NCBI RefSeq assembly: GCF_902859735.1
Contig: NZ_CADIJY010000020.1
Coordinates: 24,659 to 88,658, forward strand
DNA length: 64,000 nt
Reading direction: 5' to 3'
Origin: Achromobacter aegrifaciens
GTDB lineage: Bacteria > Pseudomonadota > Gammaproteobacteria > Burkholderiales > Burkholderiaceae_B
This document shows, piece after piece, positions 1 through 7,445 of the stretch. The position numbers and the translations under genes were made by a program. Each line of letters starts with the position of its first letter. Position 1 is the first letter of the stretch. A model generated the notes under the pieces. The model saw only the letters and a list, made by a program, of their open reading frames with translations, ran no database searches and had not been told where the DNA came from.

Positions 1-70
1 GCTGGGACGCAAGCGGCCTGAGTTCGTATTCGAGCTGATGCCCGTTGAGCCTGATCACTCCGGTTCTCAT
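1..70 (-). CDS. Partial hypothetical protein, N-terminus only
   Basis: An ATG at 70 on the minus strand opens a frame that runs off the left edge (MRTGVIRLNGHQLEYELRP...). Only about 23 residues are visible, too few to assign a family. It starts 18 bases after the stop of the gene at 89-331 on the same strand, so the two are probably co-transcribed. Confidence 0.5.
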   Translation of the reverse strand, partial: MRTGVIRLNGHQLEYELRPLASQ

Positions 71-88
71 TGTTTTCTCCCCGGCGCC

Positions 89-331
89 TCAACGCTGGCC
101 CGCGATGGCGCAGGCGCGCATCAGGATGTGCCCAGGCCCCGCGGGCGTTGCGCGGTAGTCCTGCGCCCGCACCACTTCTGACACGCGCTGCCCGTCCGCC
201 ATCCATTGGCGGGCGACGCTGACGACATCGGTGAACTCGGGTTGCGGCCCGTCCAGCAACCAGCCGACGATGGGGACGCCAGGCATGACGGCCACACCAG
301 GAGAAACCTGATCCAAATCAAGGGGCTTCAT
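89..331 (-). CDS. Hypothetical protein, 80 aa
   Basis: A short minus-strand frame of 80 residues starting MKPLDLDQVSPGVAVMPGVP. I do not recognise the family. It is proline- and glycine-rich near the start and has no obvious signal peptide or membrane segment. It is followed after 18 bases by the gene leaving the window, which supports a real operon. It lies downstream of iron-regulatory genes on the same strand, but a siderophore role is only a positional guess. The frame could be a fragment of a larger ancestral gene. Confidence 0.45.
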   Translation of the reverse strand: MKPLDLDQVSPGVAVMPGVPIVGWLLDGPQPEFTDVVSVARQWMADGQRVSEVVRAQDYRATPAGPGHILMRACAIAGQR

Positions 332-531
332 ACTCCTCTCCGTTCAGGGAACTGTAGGGAGCGTAGACGCCGGGTCAATTCTCAGGCATTAGAAAACCGC
401 AAAAAATAGAACATTTTGTGTATTCCCCGCCAGCGGCGCGGAGCAATCATCCCTGGCTGAGCACGCCACGCAGGGTGGAAATAAAAATTCACACATAAAC
501 TATCTGGGTGGCGCCGAGGAACGGCTGCCTC

Positions 532-690
532 TCATTGCGCGGCAGCCAGCTCGGCGGGCGCCAAGGTCGCCGGATCGCGCGCAACCAGCGTTTCGATTGC
601 CACGATCTGGCCATTCTCCATCCGTATCAGGCGGTCGGCCAGATGGAAATAGCGGTCGTCGTGGGAGATCACCAGCACCGCCGCGCTGAT
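532..690 (-). pseudogene. C-terminal fragment of a cyclic-peptide/siderophore export ABC transporter
   Basis: Read on the minus strand, the segment encodes AAVLVISHDDRYFHLADRLI followed by RMENGQIVAIETL and then stops. This is the H-loop and C-terminal end of the ATPase domain of PvdE/SyrD-family exporters, which export peptides such as pyoverdine precursors. Nothing upstream in any frame supplies Walker A, the signature or membrane segments, and the homologous frame breaks near 690, so this is a decayed remnant. It lies between an unknown gene and a PvdS-like sigma factor locus, consistent with a lost or rearranged siderophore cluster. Confidence 0.6.
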
Positions 691-776
691 CGAGTTTGCT
701 GCGGGGAAGGAGATGCAAGCCGCGCATGGCGGCATGGCGTCAATGGAGGCAGACGTGGCGAGAACAGGCCTGAAAA

Positions 777-1025
777 CTAGGCCTTGCCGCCGAGGTCCTC
801 GGCGCCCGGAACATCGATATCGTTCGCGGAAGGAACCAGACCCGCCATCAACCACAAGCGGCCAGCCTTGTCGTAGGCCTGGCGATGTGCCGCATCGGCG
901 GCGAGCCATTGCACCAGCTCGGCTTCGTGGGTTGCATCGAAACTATCGTGCTCGTGCTGGCGCAGCACCCAGGACCAGGCAACATCCCAGACCGGGTCTT
1001 GCTTCGAATTGATGTCATCGCCCAT
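777..1025 (-). CDS. DUF4880-only FecR-like small protein, 82 aa
   Basis: Residues 12-70 (WDVAWSWVLRQHE ... WLAADAAHRQAYDKAGRLW) match the DUF4880 domain that forms the cytoplasmic N-terminus of FecR anti-sigma/signal-transducing proteins. The membrane segment and the FecR periplasmic domain are absent; the protein ends about 15 residues after DUF4880. ATG at 1025 is preceded by AAGG about 8 bases upstream. It lies 151 bases downstream of the sigma factor at 1177-1698, so it may bind that factor without transducing a cell-surface signal. It could be a dedicated short regulator or a truncated FecR. Confidence 0.65.
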   Translation of the reverse strand: MGDDINSKQDPVWDVAWSWVLRQHEHDSFDATHEAELVQWLAADAAHRQAYDKAGRLWLMAGLVPSANDIDVPGAEDLGGKA

Positions 1026-1073
1026 AGGCTACCTTGGGGGCTAAAAGGCTGGTTGGCGCTATGGTAAAGGAAA

Positions 1074-1092
1074 AGGTTATCCACGATAACCT
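1074..1092 (-). terminator. Perfect inverted repeat, possible terminator
   Basis: AGGTTATC and GATAACCT form an 8-bp stem around a 3-base loop. Read on the minus strand the hairpin is followed by TTTCCTTT, so it can act as a weak intrinsic terminator between the sigma factor and the DUF4880 gene. A regulatory palindrome is the alternative. Confidence 0.4.
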
Positions 1093-1176
1093 CTCTGAGG
1101 GACGACACGCTGTCCAAACCGCATGCCTGCGCCCACCTGGCCCAAGGGGCAACTGCGCAGCCTGATGCCTGCGGGC

Positions 1177-1698
1177 TCAGGCCTCCAGCAAATCGCGGCA
1201 GCTGGCGACGGCCTCGGTGGCATCCCGGAGCATGAAGTTCACAAGCGTGGCTGAGCAGCCCATTTGCCGCGCAACCTCCCGCTGCGTCAAACCGCCGAGC
1301 CTGTAGAGTTCGAAGGCGCGCCGCGTCCTGGGCGGCAAGGTGCCCAGGATCTGGTCAATGGCATCGATCACCTGCCGCTCCTGGAAGCGCCGGTCCGGCA
1401 CGCAGCCGCCGGCGACCTGCGGCAACTCCCCGTCGTCGGTATAGATGCGATACGTAGATTCGACGGCCTGACGGCGACAGTGGTCCAACGCCAGATTGCG
1501 GACCACTTGGCAACAATAGCTATAAGGTTTGCTGACATCGCGCGCGCATGCCCCTTCCATGAGTTTCAGGTAGGCGTCTTGCGTGACTTCGTCCGCGATC
1601 TCCGGCGTGCCCACGATTCTTTGCGCGATGCGACGAAGCTGCGCCCGATGCGCAATGAATATGTCTCCAAGCCCCACTCCCTGCGTACCCATGGACAT
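1177..1698 (-). CDS. ECF sigma factor, PvdS/FecI-like iron-starvation type
   Basis: A 173-residue group IV sigma-70 factor. Region 2 lies near residues 10-80 and includes ADEVTQDAYLKLMEG. KPYSYCCQVVRNLALDHCRR is characteristic of the PvdS branch that drives siderophore genes. Region 4 (LPPRTRRAFELYRLGGLTQREVARQMGCS) is intact. I chose ATG at 1698 because GGAGG sits 7 bases before it; an in-frame ATG at 1714 lacks this. A Fur-box-like sequence lies 53 bases upstream. The expected downstream FecR and receptor genes are missing; only a DUF4880 protein follows. Confidence 0.85.
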   Translation of the reverse strand: MSMGTQGVGLGDIFIAHRAQLRRIAQRIVGTPEIADEVTQDAYLKLMEGACARDVSKPYSYCCQVVRNLALDHCRRQAVESTYRIYTDDGELPQVAGGCVPDRRFQERQVIDAIDQILGTLPPRTRRAFELYRLGGLTQREVARQMGCSATLVNFMLRDATEAVASCRDLLEA

Positions 1699-1750
1699 TG
1701 AAGCGCCTCCGCGCAAAGATTTATGGTGACTTGTAATAACTCAATCTATT

Positions 1751-1769
1751 GCGAAAAATTATCATTAAT
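1751..1769 (-). promoter_or_regulatory. Fur-box-like site upstream of sigma factor
   Basis: On the minus strand this reads ATTAATGATAATTTTTCGC, matching about 13 of 19 positions of the GATAAT-based Fur consensus, including AATGATAAT. It sits just upstream of the PvdS-like gene, as expected for iron repression. Assigned by eye. Confidence 0.5.
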
Positions 1770-2058
1770 GAAAAATCGAATGTCTATCGCCGCGCCCTCG
1801 TTTTCGCCCTAACCTGGCGCTTTTTACAGGGATTCGAATCTGCTCCAGATTGCTTGCGGCACGAAGCCTCGAAAGCCTCTACGTCAACTTCAGAATGGAC
1901 AGCCCGCCGGCTCGAGCGGCGCGGCCACGGTATCATCTGCGTCTGCCCCCGGCGACCGCCGACCACGCCCCGGATGTATGGCCAGATGATTAACTGGAAC
2001 CGGGACCGTGGCAGGCGACGCCGCCGCAAGCCGCATGAATGAACGGTCTACAAAAACC
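1770..2058. other. Intergenic region, no gene seen
   Basis: The divergent spacer between the sigma factor (minus) and xthA (plus). Short frames here have no recognisable motifs or ribosome sites. I see no RNA gene. Confidence 0.5.
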
Positions 2059-2841
2059 ATGAAATTAGCCACCTGGAACGTGAACTCCCTGAATGTGCGC
2101 CTGCCGCAGGTGCTCGACTGGCTGGCAGCCAATCCCGTCGACGTGCTGTGCATCCAGGAACTCAAGCTCACGGACGACAAGTTCCCCGAGGCCGCCTTCA
2201 CCGAAGCCGGCTACCACGCCGTCTGGGCGGGCCAGAAAACCTATAACGGCGTCGCCATCATTTCGCGCGTGCCCGGCACGTCGATGGTGCGCAACATTCC
2301 CGGGTATGAGGATCCGCAGCAGCGCGTCCTGGCGCTGACTTTCCCCAGCCCTGAAGGCGATGTGCGCGTGGTCTGCGCCTACTGCCCCAATGGCCAGTCG
2401 GTGGGTTCGGACAAGTACGCCTACAAGCTGGACTGGTTCGAAGCCATGCGAGCCTGGCTGGCCGACGAGATCAAGCAGTATCCGCGGCTGGCCGTGCTGG
2501 GCGACTACAACGTCGCGCCGGCCGACGAAGACGTGCACAACCCCGAAAAATGGGAAGGCCAGGTGCTGGTGTCCGAGCCGGAGCGCAAGGCTTTCGGCGC
2601 CCTGCTCGACCTGGGACTGGCGGATTCCTTCCGCCTTTTCGAGCAACCGGAGAAATCCTTCAGCTGGTGGGACTACCGCCAGTTCGCGTTCCGCCGCAAT
2701 GCCGGCCTGCGCATCGATCATGTCCTTCTGTCCGCGCCGCTGGTCAAGCGCTGCACCGCCTGCGTCATCGACAAGGAGCCGCGCCGCAACGAACAACCGT
2801 CCGATCACGCCCCGGTCGTTGCGACCTTGGCATTCGCCTGA
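2059..2841 (+). CDS. xthA: Exodeoxyribonuclease III (AP endonuclease)
   Basis: A 260-residue exonuclease III of the EEP superfamily, which cuts DNA at abasic sites and degrades 3' ends in base-excision repair. It begins [20 protein letters not shown]. The metal and catalytic residues are all present: N7, E34 (IQEL), Y108, D149 and N151 (GDYN), D220 (RIDHV) and D249-H250 (SDH). I use ATG at 2059 because family members start at this motif; the longer frame from 2008 adds an unrelated 17 residues. It is monocistronic, with tRNA-Ala downstream on the same strand. Confidence 0.95.
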   Translation: MKLATWNVNSLNVRLPQVLDWLAANPVDVLCIQELKLTDDKFPEAAFTEAGYHAVWAGQKTYNGVAIISRVPGTSMVRNIPGYEDPQQRVLALTFPSPEGDVRVVCAYCPNGQSVGSDKYAYKLDWFEAMRAWLADEIKQYPRLAVLGDYNVAPADEDVHNPEKWEGQVLVSEPERKAFGALLDLGLADSFRLFEQPEKSFSWWDYRQFAFRRNAGLRIDHVLLSAPLVKRCTACVIDKEPRRNEQPSDHAPVVATLAFA

Positions 2842-2860
2842 TTTTTTGTTCGGCAGCATA

Positions 2861-2890
2861 TTGCGCAGGCCAAGAACATTCCTGTATAGT
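2861..2890 (+). promoter_or_regulatory. Sigma-70 promoter for tRNA-Ala
   Basis: TTGCGC at 2861-2866 and TATAGT at 2885-2890 with an 18-base spacer, placing the start site about 10 bases before the tRNA. Confidence 0.5.
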
Positions 2891-2907
2891 CTTGGTCTTG
2901 CTTCATT

Positions 2908-2983
<76 letters not shown>

Positions 2984-2994
2984 AAATTCCCGCC

Positions 2995-3034
2995 AAGACA
3001 GGGCGCTACATTTAACGATGTAGTGCCCTGTCTT
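2995..3034 (+). terminator. Strong hairpin terminator after tRNA-Ala
   Basis: AAGACAGGGCGCTACAT pairs with ATGTAGTGCCCTGTCTT across a 6-base loop, with one G-T pair. The stem starts 11 bases after the tRNA 3' end. Only a short T-rich tail follows. The LuxR gene ends at 3118 on the other strand, so the hairpin may serve both directions. Confidence 0.7.
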
Positions 3035-3117
3035 GCTTTATGCGCCGGGTTCCGGCATCTGCCGAATCTCGATCCCGCAACGTGCGGAAATCGACTGGCT
3101 GCCAAGGCGCCGCCCAC

Positions 3118-3831
3118 TTATCGTAGAAGTCCGAGCAACGCGGCGCGAGCGACGGCTGCGGTCCGATTCCGGGCGCCGAGCTTGGAAATGGCGTTTTTCG
3201 TATGGAATCTGACCGTCGACTCGGCAATCGCCAGTATTTCGGACACGTCGCTGCTGGTCTTGCCGTCCGCCGCCCATTTTAGAATTTCGGTCTCGCGGCG
3301 CGTCAGCGGAGTATCCGGCGTTAATTTAAATCGCGGCAGCAAGACCCTGCTGAGCGCCAGGTGCGCAACGGTCACCAGCCATCGCATGCGCAATTCCTTG
3401 CTGAGCAGTTCCTCATCGGAGAGTTGCTCCTTCTGCCTGGCCAGCGTCAGCATTCCGCCGGTTCCGTACGCGTCCAGGTTCGACTGGGCCCATCCCACAC
3501 AAAGCCCGGCTGCCTGCGCCTCGTCCCAAAGCTCTGGCGTTTCGGCAAATACCCTCTCCGACCAGACGATAGGCAGCGCAGACTGGCTGCAGTGTTTTAC
3601 GGTAGGGTCGACTTCCACGTAACGCGCCTGTGCGTAGCGCTCCTGCCACACAGTCGGATAATTGCTGATCATGACGACCTGAGGGTTGGTAAACGGCAAG
3701 GCCGTCCCCACTGCATACCCGCAATAAGTAAACCCCAAATCCAATGCAGCGGCTGCCACCTTCGTGAAAACAGCTTGCTCAGTGGTTGCGCTATTAGTCG
3801 CCAATAGAAGGTCTTGTGCCCACCGCTTCAT
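3118..3831 (-). CDS. LuxR-family quorum-sensing regulator (LuxR solo)
   Basis: 237 residues with an N-terminal autoinducer-binding domain and a C-terminal LuxR helix-turn-helix (about 175-232). The conserved ligand-pocket residues are present with canonical spacing: W62, Y66, D75, P76 and W90. The DNA-binding part shows LTRRETEILKWAADGKTSSD. I prefer the internal ATG at 3831; the frame extends to 3864. No luxI-type synthase is in the window, so it is a solo that may sense foreign or distantly encoded acyl-homoserine lactones. It is transcribed toward the tRNA terminator. Confidence 0.85.
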   Translation of the reverse strand: MKRWAQDLLLATNSATTEQAVFTKVAAAALDLGFTYCGYAVGTALPFTNPQVVMISNYPTVWQERYAQARYVEVDPTVKHCSQSALPIVWSERVFAETPELWDEAQAAGLCVGWAQSNLDAYGTGGMLTLARQKEQLSDEELLSKELRMRWLVTVAHLALSRVLLPRFKLTPDTPLTRRETEILKWAADGKTSSDVSEILAIAESTVRFHTKNAISKLGARNRTAAVARAALLGLLR

Positions 3832-3992
3832 TCTGAATTCCGTCCCCGTGCATTTGCATCGCAATCATTTGAAAATCGCACGGCTGAAATCAAGAAATGG
3901 CCGCTGTCGCAATATAGTTAAACTCCTGAAATATTTCAAAATATAAACAAATATGATTACTTGTTTATATTTTATTTATTGACTGCCGGCAT

Positions 3993-4949
3993 TCAAACGC
4001 TTGCGTCGGCGCGCACCGTCGTCGCAGCGACTCGCAGCGCATCCAGGAACAACGATGCCGCAGCCGCGGCGCGCGCATCTCGCCGCGTCATGATGCCCAC
4101 GGGATGCAGCCGCGCCTGCAAGGCCAGCGGCAGGATGGCCAGTTGCCCGTTTGCCGCCAGAGAGCGCGCCACACGCAGCGGGATGGCCGACAGCAGCGAG
4201 GTCCGCTGCAACAACGAGACGATGGTCAGGATGGCGCTGGATTCGATGGCTACCTGCGGAAAGCCTGCGCCGCGCGCCGAGACGGCGGCGGCGACCATGC
4301 TGTAGAGCGCGGCGTTGCGCGACGGCAGCACCCAGCGGCAGTTGTCCAGCGCGGCGCCGCTCAGGCGGCTGCGCGAGGCCAGCGGATGGGCGGGGCCGCA
4401 GACGACCGCGGTAGCCTCGTCGTAAAGGATCTCGCATTGCAGATCCGCGTCCGCACCCTCCACCCCCAGCCGTCCCACGACGCAGTCCAGCTCGCCCGCA
4501 CGCAAGGCGGGCAGCAACTGCTTTTCCAGGCCCTCGGACAGCTCTATGCGCAGAGCTGGATGGCTTTCTTGCAGGCCTTGCACCGCAAGCGGCACCAGCA
4601 GGTGCGCGACCACCGGAAAAATGCCTGCCCGGACTTTGCCGGTCGCGCCGTTGGCGGCCGCCGCGAGTTCGGCGTGCGTGGCGTCCAGCTCATTCAGCAG
4701 CAGACGCGCGCGATCGATCATCAGCAGGCCCAGCGCGGTCGGGGCGACGCCGTGATGCGAACGCTCGAACAAGGGCTGCCCTGCCAGCGCCTCGGCCTCG
4801 CCCAGAAGCTTGCTCAGCGCGGGTTGGCTGAGGTGCATGGCTTCGGCTGCCCGGTGCAGATTGCCGACCCGTCCCAGCTCGTCCAGCAAGACCAGGTGGC
4901 GGATGCGCAGGCGCGATCGCAGCTGCTGCAGAGTGGGGATGTCCGGCAT
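3993..4949 (-). CDS. LysR-family transcriptional regulator
   Basis: 318 residues. The winged helix-turn-helix occupies about residues 15-75 (GNLHRAAEAMHLSQPALSKL), followed by a substrate-binding domain of the LysR type (KVRAGIFPVVAHLLVPLAVQ onward). It diverges from the binding protein - thiolase - CoA ligase operon at 5071, with a 121-base spacer containing a candidate operator. It is therefore probably the activator of that operon, with a CoA-ligase substrate or related acid as effector. The ligand is unknown. Confidence 0.9.
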   Translation of the reverse strand: MPDIPTLQQLRSRLRIRHLVLLDELGRVGNLHRAAEAMHLSQPALSKLLGEAEALAGQPLFERSHHGVAPTALGLLMIDRARLLLNELDATHAELAAAANGATGKVRAGIFPVVAHLLVPLAVQGLQESHPALRIELSEGLEKQLLPALRAGELDCVVGRLGVEGADADLQCEILYDEATAVVCGPAHPLASRSRLSGAALDNCRWVLPSRNAALYSMVAAAVSARGAGFPQVAIESSAILTIVSLLQRTSLLSAIPLRVARSLAANGQLAILPLALQARLHPVGIMTRRDARAAAAASLFLDALRVAATTVRADASV

Positions 4950-4970
4950 GGAATGCGGTCGGTGAGTTGG

Positions 4971-4984
4971 TTATCGATTGATAA
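4971..4984. promoter_or_regulatory. Candidate LysR operator (TTATC-N4-GATAA)
   Basis: The palindrome TTATCGATTGATAA includes a T-N11-A core and lies between the divergent LysR gene and the 5071 operon. A further TTATCG occurs near 5004. Confidence 0.45.
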
Positions 4985-5070
4985 GGAACCGCAATTATCC
5001 AGTTATCGCCGACACGCCCATACTGGGGGCATCCCGCTAGTCGGGCGATATTCAAAAAAGGGGAATAGCC

Positions 5071-6204
5071 ATGTTTCATCGTCTTGCCGCGCTGGCGCTG
5101 GCCTGCGCCCTGGCGCCTGCCGCTGCGTCCGCCGACATCCGCATTGGCGTGATCGCCAGCAGCACCGGACCCGGAGCCTCCATGGGTTCGCTGTACCGCA
5201 GCACCGTGCCGCTCCTGCCCAAGACGCTGGGCGGCCAGCCGGTGGAGTACATCGCGCTGGACGATGCGACCGATCCATCGTCCGCGGTGAGGACCGCGCG
5301 CAAGCTGATCACCGAAAACAAGGTGGACGCCATCATCGGCCCGAGCAACGTGCCAACCTCGATGGCGGTCACGGAAGTCGCCCGCGAAGCCCGCACGCCG
5401 CAACTCTCGCTGGCACCCATCGCGGTCAGCCCGGACCGCGCCGAATGGATCTTCGTGGTGGCCCACGGCATAGACCTCATGGTGGACTCGCTGACCGCCG
5501 ACATGGTCAAGCGCGGCGTGAAGAGCGTGGCCTACATCGGGTTTTCGGACGCCTGGGGCGACGCTGTCTACCGCGCCTTGCAGGAATCGGCCGCCAAGCG
5601 CGGCATCAAGGTGCTCAGCAACGAACGCTATGCGCGCACCGACAACTCGGTCACGGCGCAGGTGCTGAAGATCGTCGCCCTCAATCCGGGCGCGGTGCTG
5701 GTCGGGGGCTCGGGCACGCCGGGCGCCCTGCCCCATCTGTCGTTGCGCGAACGCGGCTATCAGGGCGTTCAGTACAACACGCATGGTGTGATCAACAAGG
5801 ATTTCCTGAAGCTCGGCGGCAAGGGAGTCGATGGCGTGATCGTGCCCAGCGGGCCCGTGCAGGTGGTGGAACAGCTGCCCGCGGACAGCCCGATCAAGCC
5901 GGTCGCCACGCGTTACGCCCAGCAGTATGAATCGACCTACGGCGCCGACTCTCGCAACGCCTTCGCGCCATATACCTACGACGCCTATCTGCTGCTGGAC
6001 GCGGCCGTGGCCAAGATTCCGGCGGGCACCCAGCCTGGCACCCCGGCCTTCCGCCAGGCGCTGCGCGACGCCCTGGAAAGCCTGCAGGGCACCGTCGGCA
6101 CACAGGGCATCTACATGATGTCGCCCACCAACCACAACGGCCTGGACGAGCGCGGCGTCGTGCTGATGCAGGCCCGTTCGGGCGCCTGGCAGTTCCTGCC
6201 GTAA
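5071..6204 (+). CDS. LivK-type ABC substrate-binding protein
   Basis: 377 residues. A signal peptide of about 21 residues ends at AAASA, and the mature part begins DIRIGVIASSTGPGASMG, typical of type I periplasmic binding proteins of branched-chain amino acid/amide importers. It should capture a small acid or amide in the periplasm. Unlike the two other binding proteins in this window, no permease or ATPase genes follow; the operon continues with a thiolase and a CoA ligase. Either it uses permeases encoded elsewhere or it works as a sensor or scavenger. Confidence 0.9.
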   Translation: MFHRLAALALACALAPAAASADIRIGVIASSTGPGASMGSLYRSTVPLLPKTLGGQPVEYIALDDATDPSSAVRTARKLITENKVDAIIGPSNVPTSMAVTEVAREARTPQLSLAPIAVSPDRAEWIFVVAHGIDLMVDSLTADMVKRGVKSVAYIGFSDAWGDAVYRALQESAAKRGIKVLSNERYARTDNSVTAQVLKIVALNPGAVLVGGSGTPGALPHLSLRERGYQGVQYNTHGVINKDFLKLGGKGVDGVIVPSGPVQVVEQLPADSPIKPVATRYAQQYESTYGADSRNAFAPYTYDAYLLLDAAVAKIPAGTQPGTPAFRQALRDALESLQGTVGTQGIYMMSPTNHNGLDERGVVLMQARSGAWQFLP

Positions 6205-6230
6205 GCCGCCCATTTGCAGCAGGAGTCCGC

Positions 6231-7445
6231 ATGACCGGCGTACACATTCCTTATGGCGCGTATTGGAGCACGCCTTTCTCGCGCTGGCAGGGCAGCCTGT
6301 CACGCCTGCACAGCCTGCGTTTCGCGGCCTGGACCGCGAGCCGCGAACTGGAACGCCGCGGCATCGCGCCCGCGGCGTTGCAAAGCGCGGTGCTGGGCTG
6401 CTCGGTGCCGCAGCAGGGCTCGTTCTACGGCTTGCCCTGGGTGGCCGGCATGCTCGGCGCGCCCCATCTGGCGGGGCCGGTGGTTTCGCAGGCTTGCGCC
6501 ACCTCGGCGCGGGGCCTGGCCACGGCCGCGGCCGAACTCATGCTCGGCAACGCCGAGACCTCGCTGGTCCTCATGGCCGACCGCGTGTCCAACGGACCGC
6601 AGCTCTACCATCCCGATCCCGCCGGCCCGGGTGGCTCCGGCGCGCATGAAAACTGGGTGCTGGACAATTTTTCTCACGATCCCTGGAGCGGCCTGTCCAT
6701 GCTGCAGACCGGGGAGCGCGTGGCCGAGCGCCACGGCATTTCCACGGACGAGCAGAATGCGGTCACGCTGCGCCGCTACGAGCAATATGCGCAGGCCTGC
6801 GCCGACGACCGCCGGTTCCAGCAGCGCTACATGACGCTGCCCTTCCAGGTGCCCGACGCGCGCTACGCCAAGACCGCATCGGTGCTGGAAGGCGATGAAG
6901 GCATCCACGCGACGACGGCGGAGGGTCTGGCGCGGCTGGCACCCGTGCTGCCCGGCGGCACCATTACCTATGGCGGGCAGACGCATCCGGCCGACGGCAA
7001 CGCCGGCATGATTCTGGCAACCGCCGAACGTGCGCGTGAGTTGTCGCAACGTCCTGAAATCGGCATCGAGATACTGGGCTTCGGCCAGTCGCGCACCGAA
7101 AAGGGCTACATGCCGCAGGCGCCCATCGAAGCCGCCGGCCATGCGCTGCAACGCGCCGGCCTGGCCGCGGCCGACCTGCATGCGGTGAAGACGCACAATC
7201 CCTTCGTGGTCTCCGACATCGCGCTGGCGCGCGCCACGGGGTTGGACGTCATGGCCATGAACAACTATGGCTGCTCGCTGGTGTGGGGCCATCCCCAAAG
7301 CCCGACCGGCCTGCGGTCCGTCATCGAGCTTATCGAGGAACTGGCCGAGCGCGGCGGCGGACTGGGCCTCTTCACGGGCTGCGCGGCCGGCGACAGTGCA
7401 ATGGCAGTGGTCCTGCGCGTGGACGCTGGCGGAGCTGCACGATGA
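6231..7445 (+). CDS. Thiolase-family acyltransferase
   Basis: 404 residues of the thiolase superfamily, which cleaves 3-ketoacyl-CoA or condenses acyl-CoAs. The nucleophilic cysteine is C89 (SQACATSARG). The family's NEAF-type histidine motif appears as HNPFVVSD, the GHP motif as WGHPQSPTG, and the C-terminal proton-shuttle cysteine as FTGCAAGD, so the active site is complete. Its stop overlaps the start of the CoA ligase by 4 bases (ATGA), indicating translational coupling. Together with the ligase it suggests activation then thiolytic chain shortening of an imported acid. Confidence 0.88.
   Translation: MTGVHIPYGAYWSTPFSRWQGSLSRLHSLRFAAWTASRELERRGIAPAALQSAVLGCSVPQQGSFYGLPWVAGMLGAPHLAGPVVSQACATSARGLATAAAELMLGNAETSLVLMADRVSNGPQLYHPDPAGPGGSGAHENWVLDNFSHDPWSGLSMLQTGERVAERHGISTDEQNAVTLRRYEQYAQACADDRRFQQRYMTLPFQVPDARYAKTASVLEGDEGIHATTAEGLARLAPVLPGGTITYGGQTHPADGNAGMILATAERARELSQRPEIGIEILGFGQSRTEKGYMPQAPIEAAGHALQRAGLAAADLHAVKTHNPFVVSDIALARATGLDVMAMNNYGCSLVWGHPQSPTGLRSVIELIEELAERGGGLGLFTGCAAGDSAMAVVLRVDAGGAAR

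Noticed and set aside
1749-2042. 97-codon plus-strand frame upstream of xthA
   Set aside because: It starts inside the Fur-box/sigma promoter region and is Arg-rich without motifs.
4104-5930. 608-codon plus-strand frame across the LysR and binding protein genes
   Set aside because: It crosses the divergent promoter and contradicts two well-supported genes.
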